Below the pieces are notes generated by a model that worked only from the letters and a program-made list of their open reading frames with translations, ran no database searches and was not told the DNA's origin. From Candidatus Methylumidiphilus alinenensis (GTDB taxonomy: Bacteria > Pseudomonadota > Gammaproteobacteria > Methylococcales > Methylococcaceae): a stretch of DNA of 64,000 bases. Positions 1-7,156 of this stretch are shown one piece after another. The stretch is from NCBI GenBank assembly GCA_003242955.1, contig QJPH01000360.1:1-64000 (forward strand), read 5' to 3'. Numbering within the stretch: the first letter of the stretch is position 1; each line of letters begins with the position of its first letter. Position numbers and translations under genes: made by a program.

Positions 1-176
1 ATCTTCGGTGGATAGGGCGGGGAACCCCCGCCGCCATACGAGGCTTCCAGTGTGCTGACATCCAAACCGTCGACGATGGCCACGACAAAACGCGCTAAGT
101 GATCTTTTTCCAGCCATTCCTGTACAGGAATCACAAACGGCTGGTCACGCTCAATGGGAATGAATTGGTTGCTCAT
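1..176 (-). CDS. IS1182-like transposase, N-terminal fragment (runs off left edge)
   Basis: Reverse-strand translation from 176: MSNQFIPIERDQPFVIPVQEWLEKDHLARFVVAIVDGLDVSTLEASYGGGGSPPYPPK..., resembling the N-terminus of IS1182/IS5-like transposases; not in the ORF list because it is open at the edge. Confidence 0.75.
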   Translation of the reverse strand, partial: MSNQFIPIERDQPFVIPVQEWLEKDHLARFVVAIVDGLDVSTLEASYGGGGSPPYPPK

Positions 177-252
177 GGCTGAACCTCTGGATACGAGGAA
201 TCATCCTAACAGGTTTACACCGGGGAAGTCAGACAGACTCCTAGGGCCATAG

Positions 253-411
253 GATGGTCTGAGCCTGCGAAGCCCATCAATCGCGGATGGGGTGCAAACG
301 CGACCGATGCGCCTCGTCCCTCGGTGCATCCTACGGCCCTGCTTGGCCTAGGTCCGTAACCTAGTAGTTCGGGCAACAGCTTCATCGTTGCCCGACATTC
401 CAACGTCGGGC
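253..411. repeat. Cluster of short REP/BIME-like palindromes
   Basis: gatggtct(253-260)/agcccatc(271-278); gatgcgcc(306-313)/ggtgcatc(323-330); ttcgggcaac(368-377)/gttgcccgac(387-396); gcccgac(390-396)/gtcgggc(405-411). Confidence 0.6.
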
Positions 412-479
412 GTTCGCCAAAGAGACGCGCCCGACCTTACTGCTTACTGACGGCAGGTTTCTCTCCTTTCCCGCGCCGC

Positions 480-731
480 TTATGATTTTTTCTGGTAGAC
501 CTCGCGCCGGTTACCGACCCTGACGACAAAGACGCGCAAAGCGGCATCCTCGATGCTCGCTATGATTCCGTAGTCGCCCACCCGGTATTTCCAAAACTCG
601 CCCAACCTCGACCCCTTTAGGGAGTCTCCTATGCTGCGTGGATCAGCCAATGGGGCGATGCGCTCCAACAAGAAGTTCGTGATCCGCTTGGCGACCGGCT
701 TGTCCAGTTTTGCCAACGCGGTAAGGCGCAA
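480..731 (-). pseudogene. RelE/ParE-family toxin, 5'-truncated/orphan
   Basis: LTALAKLDKPVAKRITNFLLERIAPLADPRSIGDSLKGSRLGEFWKYRVGDYGIIASIEDAALRVFVVRVGNRREVY is RelE-like; the usual first ~10 residues are absent, the only start is TTG inside a REP hairpin, an in-frame stop lies just upstream, and no adjacent antitoxin ORF is seen. Confidence 0.65.
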
Positions 732-755
732 TAGCGGTACTCCGCGTATTGCGCC
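725..755. repeat. REP-like hairpin
   Basis: Perfect 9-bp inverted repeat ggcgcaata ... tattgcgcc. Confidence 0.75.
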
Positions 756-771
756 GAATGGTTAAACTTCG

Positions 772-900
772 GGCATGGTTCAATTTGCCAAGTCTCAGGG
801 TAACACTTTTTCCGGCGATCAAAAGGTTCGACCCCATGAAACTAAAGGCTTTGGCCTTGTGGTGCTTTGCCAAAAGTGTAACCCTCGTTTGAACCACGCC
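772..900 (-). mobile_element. MITE-like element, copy 1 (left)
   Basis: 129 bp with imperfect 12-bp termini ggcatggttcaa ... ttgaaccacgcc; reverse complement matches 14137-14264 with about 5 mismatches and 1 gap (hand alignment). Confidence 0.85.
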
Positions 901-966
901 ACCATTTGCTATCGGCTTATGGTACGATAAAGCTGTATATCTTTAAGTCGCCATGGCACAAAGGGC

Positions 967-1302
967 ATGGCAGAATTTGCCGGAGCCAACATTATGCCAG
1001 TCGAAACCGCAAAACTGATCGACATCGCCAGCGGTGCCACTGATAGCCTCACTAAAGCGGCTAACGCCGTTGCCGCCAGTGCGGTCGGAAAAACGGGCAT
1101 CACCGCAATCAGCACCGCCAGTCCGGTGCCTATTCTTAACGTCATTCACGCGATTACCCTTGCCCATCCTTTGGCAATGCTAGGATTTGTGGGTGGCTCT
1201 CTGGTGCTGCTCGGCCTGCACGACCGAGTGCGCCTGAACCGGGAAGACAAACAGCCAGCCCAGGCAGCGGCTGGGCTGGCATCGCCTGAAAACATTTGGT
1301 GA
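967..1302 (+). CDS. Small hypothetical membrane protein (111 aa)
   Basis: ORF with hydrophobic segment VIHAITLAHPLAMLGFVGGSLVLLGL; first ORF inside the inverted-repeat-bounded block. Confidence 0.55.
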   Translation: MAEFAGANIMPVETAKLIDIASGATDSLTKAANAVAASAVGKTGITAISTASPVPILNVIHAITLAHPLAMLGFVGGSLVLLGLHDRVRLNREDKQPAQAAAGLASPENIW

Positions 1303-1324
1303 AATGACATAGGTTGCTGATTAA

Positions 1325-1411
1325 ATGTTAGAGTCCATTGAAATTAAACACTTCCGTTGTTTTAAACACACTAGAGTTGCAAAGTTTACTGCGGTCAATC
1401 TTTTTGGTTGA
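1325..1411 (+). pseudogene. Remnant of an AAA (RecF/OLD-like) ATPase N-terminus
   Basis: ATG at 1325: MLESIEIKHFRCFKHTRVAKFTAVNLFG*, resembling the pre-Walker-A start of AAA_15/21 ATPases, truncated before Walker A; followed by NELKDFLNSFK*. Confidence 0.5.
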
Positions 1412-1489
1412 ATGAATTAAAAGATTTTCTAAACAGTTTTAAATGACACCAAAATGTCGACTGGTCATTAACATATTGATTAAACGGTA

Positions 1490-2413
1490 ATGTTCCCATC
1501 CGACGAGACCGTGGCAGCCACCCCCCCGCGCAAACCCGAAGCCAAACCCGGCATCAGCCCCGACAGCGGGAATACGAGCCGCAAGGCCCGCTTCCGCCGC
1601 TGGCTGTGGCGGAAAACACCTTATATATTCGTGTTCATGCTGCTGTTGGTGCTGTCGGCCTTGTTTCTGTGGTACCGCATCGTCATCGTCATCGAACCGG
1701 GCAAGACCGGGGTGCTGTTCCGCCTGTTCACCGGCACCCAGATCGACTATGCCTATCCCGAGGGGCTGCACGTCATAAGTCCGCTCAACACGATGTACAT
1801 CTACGAAACGCGCAAGCAAATTGCCTTGCACGATTTTGACGTGCTGACGGCCAAGGGTTTGACGGTGCGTGTGTCACTGGCAGTCCGCTACCAACTTGAC
1901 AAGGACCGGCTTGGCCTGTTGCATCAGAAGATCGGACCCGACTACCTAGTCCGCGTCATCCTTCCGCAGGCCGAGTCGGTCATGCGTAAGGAATTGGGCG
2001 GCTACACGGCGGAGGACATTTACACCAACAAGGAAGGTTTGTTGACCAATGCGATCTTGCTGGCCCAGGAGGAAGTCGGGCGCAACTTCGTGCAAGTGGA
2101 TGAGATCATCATCCGCAGCATTACCCTGCCGGAGAAAATCAAAAGCGCGATTGAAGACAAATTGACCCAGGAAGAACTGTTGAAGTCCTATGAATTCCGC
2201 TTGCAAACCGCAGGCCAAGAAGCGGAGCGCCAGCGCATCGAAGCCGAAGGACTCAGGGTTTACAATGAGACCGTCGATAAGAGCCTGACCGATAAGATAT
2301 TGACGTATCAAGGGATCAGCGCGACCCAAAACCTGTCCAAATCCGACAATGCCAAAGTCGTCGTTATCGGAGCAGGCAAGAACGGTTTGCCGCTGATTTT
2401 GAACACACAATAG
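1490..2413 (+). CDS. SPFH/prohibitin-like membrane protein
   Basis: N-terminal TM (YIFVFMLLLVLSALFLWYRIVIVI), then EPGKTGVLFRLFTGTQ...YPEGLHVISPLN and coiled-coil AGQEAERQRIEAEGLRVYNETV typical of SPFH proteins. Confidence 0.85.
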   Translation: MFPSDETVAATPPRKPEAKPGISPDSGNTSRKARFRRWLWRKTPYIFVFMLLLVLSALFLWYRIVIVIEPGKTGVLFRLFTGTQIDYAYPEGLHVISPLNTMYIYETRKQIALHDFDVLTAKGLTVRVSLAVRYQLDKDRLGLLHQKIGPDYLVRVILPQAESVMRKELGGYTAEDIYTNKEGLLTNAILLAQEEVGRNFVQVDEIIIRSITLPEKIKSAIEDKLTQEELLKSYEFRLQTAGQEAERQRIEAEGLRVYNETVDKSLTDKILTYQGISATQNLSKSDNAKVVVIGAGKNGLPLILNTQ

Positions 2414-2421
2414 AGCGCGGT

Positions 2422-4266
2422 ATGCCCACTAGGCTTATGCCATTTATCTTGCTCGCCTTGTCAGCCGTGGCCGGCTGTGGCCTTGATTACGAGGATGCCG
2501 CCAGACACCGCTTGGAATACGCCCGCCTAGGCTTGGGCAATATTGTCGTCGCCGCCATAGCAGAGCCCGAGTCGGCAAGCTATATCAATGGCATCAAGCT
2601 GGCGGCGAGGCAATTGAACGGGCAGCCGGGGAAATTGCTGGGGCGCAGGGTCAGCCTACTGCTGGAACCCGCCACCGGGGCGACATTTGACGACTCTAGG
2701 GGTGCTATCCTCAAACTGGCCGAAAACCCAAGAGTCAGCGCGGTGTTGGGGCATCGCCGCGCGGAGCTTGCCATTCCGTCCGCGGCAATTTATGAGGCTA
2801 GCAAGCTTATTTTCATGCCGCCCTTTGCCACGGCACAAGGGCTGACCGACCTTAATTACCGCTATGTGTTTCGCATGTTGCCCAACAACCAGGTGATGGC
2901 CGGGCAAATCGCCAGCGTGGCCGCACTGCTCGGTCACAAAAACATCGTGCTGCTTTATGCCGAAGACGAATACAGCCGGGAATTGGCGTTCCTGTTTGAG
3001 GAAGCGGCCATAGCGCAGGGCATGGGCTTAGTGCAGCGGCACTCGTTCAAACCTAATGGAACTGACTACCGAGAGTTGATTGCCCAGTTTGCCAACCAGC
3101 CTATGGACATGGTGTTTCTCTCCGCAGGTGCGGTGGACTCGGCACAGATGGTGCGGCAGTTGCGGGACATGGGCGTGAAAGTGGCTATCATGGGCGGGGA
3201 AGCCCTTAACACACACACGTTCAGCGAGGCGGTTGGCGCAGCCGGTGACAATACCATTGCTCCTGTGTCCTATAGCGCCCAGGCCAACAACCCGGCCAAC
3301 CAGGCCTTCATTGCCGAATACCGGCAGCTTTATGGCATTGTGCCAGACGAAGGTGCGGCGCAGGGCTACGATTCTATGCGGCTTTTGGCCGATGCGATTG
3401 AACGGGCCAAATCGACGGTGCCAGCACTGGTTTCCGCAAGCCTGCATTACCAGTCGTTTTGGACGGGTTTGACCGGTCTCTACGCCTTCGACAGGCAAGG
3501 CGAGGTGTCTGGCAAAATGTATTTTTTTCGCGTCTTGCGCGGCGGGGTCTGGCATTTTTTACCGGCTGTGCATAGACCCTACGCCTTGGAGCGCTTTGAC
3601 CACCGCATCGGCTCGCAGCCGAACCGAAAAACTCCGGTCACAGACTTTGCCAAAGCGTTTTCGGCCAACCTCCATCCCGACGACTTGCGTATTCTGCAAC
3701 TGGATTTTTTGCATGAGCTGTTGCGATTCCAGGACCTAGGCGTGGTCTACGGCGGACAGAACACAGCAACAATCCCAGGCGGCGTGGAACGTGTCATGGC
3801 GCTAGGCGAACAGCGGGGGTTCAGGGTAATCACCTGCGGCGTGGACTTTTCCGTCCAAGACCAGCAGCCGCTAGAACGGCAACTACTGGGTTGCTACGGG
3901 AAACTCGCCGACAACGTCGACGCGCTGAACATCACAGGCTTCGATGGGGTGGGCAAGGATGTTGCCGTGCGTCTGCAACGCCCGCTCAAAGACTATAAAA
4001 TCCCCGTTCTGGCACTGCAAGGCGATACTGGCTTCGATGAAGGACTGTCCATCCGCATCGGCGGGTTCGGGGAAAAGCGAAACATCCAGGGGGACTTTAA
4101 CACCGAACTATTCGGCGGAATTTTGTACCGCGTCAAGCCGCACGAACTGGCGGAAAAGCTGGATAACATGCCGGTGTTGCGGGGGAATTTGAACGTCTTG
4201 GACGATTATCGTTTGTTGCGCTCTGGTAACCAAGCGGGATTGGTGCCAGATATCGATCTAGAATAG
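2422..4266 (+). CDS. Lipoprotein with tandem type-1 periplasmic-binding-protein-like domains
   Basis: Lipobox-like SAVAGC; first half LivJ-like (INGIKLAARQLNG... NNQVMAGQIASVAALLGHKNIVLLYAEDEYSRELAFLFEEAA); second half (LGVVYGGQNTATIPGGVERVMALGEQRGFRV...) also PBP-like. Confidence 0.75.
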   Translation: MPTRLMPFILLALSAVAGCGLDYEDAARHRLEYARLGLGNIVVAAIAEPESASYINGIKLAARQLNGQPGKLLGRRVSLLLEPATGATFDDSRGAILKLAENPRVSAVLGHRRAELAIPSAAIYEASKLIFMPPFATAQGLTDLNYRYVFRMLPNNQVMAGQIASVAALLGHKNIVLLYAEDEYSRELAFLFEEAAIAQGMGLVQRHSFKPNGTDYRELIAQFANQPMDMVFLSAGAVDSAQMVRQLRDMGVKVAIMGGEALNTHTFSEAVGAAGDNTIAPVSYSAQANNPANQAFIAEYRQLYGIVPDEGAAQGYDSMRLLADAIERAKSTVPALVSASLHYQSFWTGLTGLYAFDRQGEVSGKMYFFRVLRGGVWHFLPAVHRPYALERFDHRIGSQPNRKTPVTDFAKAFSANLHPDDLRILQLDFLHELLRFQDLGVVYGGQNTATIPGGVERVMALGEQRGFRVITCGVDFSVQDQQPLERQLLGCYGKLADNVDALNITGFDGVGKDVAVRLQRPLKDYKIPVLALQGDTGFDEGLSIRIGGFGEKRNIQGDFNTELFGGILYRVKPHELAEKLDNMPVLRGNLNVLDDYRLLRSGNQAGLVPDIDLE

Positions 4267-4315
4267 CTGGTCTCCTCCCAAAACATAGGATTACAGTAAG
4301 CGAGGGTATATCGTT

Positions 4316-4489
4316 ATGGTCAACCAATTTGTCATTATCGTGGTCTATTTCGGGCTTTGCCTGCTGGTGGCGTTCTTAGGGACGAAAAGAAAATGGGGGT
4401 TCTGGGGCTATCTTTGGTCGTCCATCCTGTTCTCCCCGCTGCTGGGACTGATTTTTCTGCTGGCCTCCGATCCCAAACCGAATCGCTAA
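4316..4489 (+). CDS. Small membrane protein, 57 aa (not in supplied ORF track)
   Basis: MVNQFVIIVVYFGLCLLVAFLGTKRKWGFWGYLWSSILFSPLLGLIFLLASDPKPNR*; two hydrophobic helices in a gap between co-directional genes. Confidence 0.6.
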   Translation: MVNQFVIIVVYFGLCLLVAFLGTKRKWGFWGYLWSSILFSPLLGLIFLLASDPKPNR

Positions 4490-4570
4490 GGCCCACCCTT
4501 GGAGCCGCGCATGCCCCTATTGCTATATATGCTAAGCTTTTTCCCCAAGCTACCAGCCACTTGCCATTAC

Positions 4571-4644
4571 CGGGAGTGCGATGCTTGTCTTGATAGGATT
4601 TATAAATGGTTGGGAACCCAGCAAGGCAAGCCTTGCACTCCGCT
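4571..4644. repeat. Palindromic REP-like element, upstream copy
   Basis: cgggagtgcgatgcttgtc ... ggcaagccttgcactccg imperfect inverted repeat; related to 6238-6292. Confidence 0.6.
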
Positions 4645-4657
4645 CCTGCTTAACTTA

Positions 4658-6214
4658 ATGGCGGTGAGTCTGCCGGCGGGAATAGGCGCACTATCCATTG
4701 CCTTGCTCATGGCCGTCTGCCTTGTGTTTGCCCCGGGCCAAGCCCGTGCGACCGGGGCGACACCGCAACAGGAGATGCAAGGAAAACCGGACGATCTGGG
4801 AAAATCCATTGCCTCGCTGCGTGCGGCGGTGGACAGGCTGGGTCAGGACACCCGGTCTAACGCAAAATCCATAGAGGATATCAAGGCCAAACTGGAGGAA
4901 AACTCGATCTTGGTTTACCAGCATCTGTCCAAGGACATGGAAGCGGCGGATCGGCTGGAGGAACTGGCGGTTCGCGTCCGCGGGATGGGGGGAGGGGAAG
5001 CGGCTAGGGTGACAGCCAGTCCGCCGCCCGCCGTCCCGGTGGCTGCAAGCCATGCCGCGCCTTCCGAACCAGCGAATGACACCCATGCCATGCCGTTGAG
5101 GGCTTTGGCATCGGCACTGTTGACCTTGATCGCTCTACTGGGGTTTGCCTTGCTGGAAGCCTCGCAACTGGAAAACTGGGCGGTTCCGCAGGCGGGGCTG
5201 CGCAATCTTCTGCTGGCATCGGCACTGGGCCTGACCTATTTCGCGATCAGCCACTGGGAGATGCTAGTCGAGCCGGGGTCTGCGACCAACGGCGATTTGG
5301 CGCAAGCACTGTGCCAGACAGCCTTGGCCTCGGTGACGGGATTGGTGGTCGCGACGATTTTGTCAGATCGCCTGTCCCTGCCGGCCTATTTGTTCCTGGC
5401 CGTAATATTGGGCGCGGCGGCTTACCCGGTGCTAGAACAGTGGGTCTGGAGCGGCCAGTCGCTGCCTGGTCAGGCCGGCTGGCTGGAACGAAGGGGCTTC
5501 GTGGACTTTGCCGGGGCCACCACCATCCATTCCTTCGCCGCTTGGTTTGCTCTGGCCTGGTCTATCCGTCTGCCACTGTCAAGAACTCTCGCGCCGACCG
5601 GGGACAGTGTCCAGGCCAATGCGTCCTTAGGCCTGCTTGGCCTTTCCGTCGTCTGGTTCGGTTGGTTTGGCATAGGCATTGGACATTCAGGGGGCGGAAA
5701 CCTAGGCATCGCACCGCTGGCCCTTAATATATTGCTGGCCGGGGCTGCTGCCCTGCTAGCCTCCCTCTGCGCCCTGGCATGGGTTCGGGATGCCATGCCG
5801 GACGCGGTGTATGCGCGGATTTGCGCGGCTACCGTGGGTGGCTTGGTGGCTGTCTCGGCGGGAGTGGCCTGTATATCGCCCGGCGAGGCCGTTGCCATCG
5901 GCATCTTGGCGGGTTTATTACAGCCTGCGGCCTACCGCGCCCTGTCGGCAAGGCTGATCAAGGACGACCAAGTCGCTGCCAACCTAGTCGCCGCCCACGG
6001 CATCTGCGGCATGTTGGGGACGCTCTGCGTTGGGCTGTTCGCCAGCCCCGGAAGCTTCGCCATGCCTGAGTTCGGGCAACTAGAGATACAGTTAGTCGGT
6101 ATCGCAGCCGTGTTGAGTTATGGCCTGGCCGCAGGCTTTGCCGGCGATTGGTTATACCAAGGCGCTGTCAAGCTCAATGCCTTGCGTGTGCCGACCCAAC
6201 GCACCAGGGAATAA
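4658..6214 (+). CDS. Divergent ammonium-transporter (Amt)-like membrane protein with N-terminal extracytoplasmic coiled-coil
   Basis: Start moved from 4499 to ATG 4658 (signal peptide MAVSLPAGIGALSIALLMAVCLVFAPGQARA). Amt-like motifs: RGFVDFAGATTIHSFAAWFALAW, LLGLSVVWFGWFGIG, DDQVAANLVAAHGICGMLGTLCVGLFA; His kept in TTIHSF and AAHGIC. Confidence 0.75.
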   Translation: MAVSLPAGIGALSIALLMAVCLVFAPGQARATGATPQQEMQGKPDDLGKSIASLRAAVDRLGQDTRSNAKSIEDIKAKLEENSILVYQHLSKDMEAADRLEELAVRVRGMGGGEAARVTASPPPAVPVAASHAAPSEPANDTHAMPLRALASALLTLIALLGFALLEASQLENWAVPQAGLRNLLLASALGLTYFAISHWEMLVEPGSATNGDLAQALCQTALASVTGLVVATILSDRLSLPAYLFLAVILGAAAYPVLEQWVWSGQSLPGQAGWLERRGFVDFAGATTIHSFAAWFALAWSIRLPLSRTLAPTGDSVQANASLGLLGLSVVWFGWFGIGIGHSGGGNLGIAPLALNILLAGAAALLASLCALAWVRDAMPDAVYARICAATVGGLVAVSAGVACISPGEAVAIGILAGLLQPAAYRALSARLIKDDQVAANLVAAHGICGMLGTLCVGLFASPGSFAMPEFGQLEIQLVGIAAVLSYGLAAGFAGDWLYQGAVKLNALRVPTQRTRE

Positions 6215-6237
6215 AAAGGACATCCCAAAAGGGATGC

Positions 6238-6292
6238 GGGAGTGCAAGGCTTGCCTTGCGGGCATTGACAGGCAAAGCAAGCCTTGCGTTCC
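6238..6292. repeat. Palindromic REP-like element, downstream copy
   Basis: ggagtgcaaggcttgccttgc ... gcaaagcaagccttgcgttcc inverted repeat; core aaggcttgcc shared with 4571-4644. Confidence 0.65.
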
Positions 6293-6504
6293 AAGCGTAA
6301 TTTCAATGACCTTCCGATGTGGACGCATCACTTTTAATAGCACCCATCGAACTGAACATGCAAAAAAAAATATTCAAGCTATAATGGCCTATAAGGATTA
6401 TGTTTTGCATGAAATTGGCCAAGGTAGGCGGCTTGTCGGGTTTTGATAAACGCCCCTTAGGATACAATTACCTCTCAATGCATAAAAATTAACTGGAGAA
6501 AACC

Positions 6505-7041
6505 ATGACATCACCAGACTCTGCCATACCGATTGAAGAAAAACTCACAGCGTTTGCCCGTGCAGAACGGTTGGCCCGCGCCCGCAGCCTCGCCAAAAAC
6601 TATGTGCTGGCTTCGGCCAGCATCGCCCTGATCCCTTTGCCGCTTGCCGACTTGGCCGGTATCATGGCCCTGCAAGTCAAGCTGGTGCATGGCTTGGCCA
6701 AACATTACGAAGTGCCGTTCAAGGAAAGTATTGTCAAGTCGCTGGTTGCCTCACTGCTCTCCGGCGCTTCTTCGGTCATCGGCGTATTGGGGCTAGCCAG
6801 CTTCGCCAAGATCGTCCCTGTGCTGGGCACCCTGGCCGGGGGAGGCGGCGTGGCGGTCACCGCCGTGTCCGTGACATATGCCACGGGCGAGGTTTTCATC
6901 CGGCATTTCGAGTCCGGCGGCACCTTGTTGGATTTCGATCCCGACAAGGTGAGGGCGTTGTTCAAGCGCGAGTTGAAAGCCAGTGAGGCTACTACTGAAG
7001 TTGCCGATACTTCTGATTCCACCTCAACCAAACCCGCATAG
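6505..7041 (+). CDS. DUF697-like membrane protein
   Basis: ASASIALIPLPLADLAGIMALQVKLVHGLAKHYEVPFKESIVKSLVASLLSGASSVIGVLGLASFAKIVPVLGTLAGGGGVAVTAVSVTYATGEVFIRHFESGG matches the DUF697 (YcjF-like) pattern. Confidence 0.8.
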   Translation: MTSPDSAIPIEEKLTAFARAERLARARSLAKNYVLASASIALIPLPLADLAGIMALQVKLVHGLAKHYEVPFKESIVKSLVASLLSGASSVIGVLGLASFAKIVPVLGTLAGGGGVAVTAVSVTYATGEVFIRHFESGGTLLDFDPDKVRALFKRELKASEATTEVADTSDSTSTKPA

Positions 7042-7156
7042 TCAACGGGTCTGCCGCTATTGCGTCGAAACGGAAAAAACCGCCCATCCCCAACTGGACA
7101 TCCGGCCAATGTGGCATGTGCCGCCAAGGCCACCAACCATTTAGGGTATTGCCTCC

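Noticed and set aside
215-403. 62-aa minus-strand ORF
   Set aside because: Coincides with a cluster of palindromic repeats; likely non-coding.
643-897. 84-aa minus-strand ORF
   Set aside because: Translation of the MITE and the REP hairpin, out of frame with the toxin; not a credible gene.
4499-4657. N-terminal extension of the Amt-like ORF (MEPRMPLLLYMLSFFPKLPATCHYRECDACLDRI...)
   Set aside because: Contains a REP-like palindrome and precedes a clear signal peptide starting at ATG 4658.
6380-6385. TATAAT upstream of the DUF697 gene
   Set aside because: No acceptable -35 at standard spacing; not reported as a promoter.
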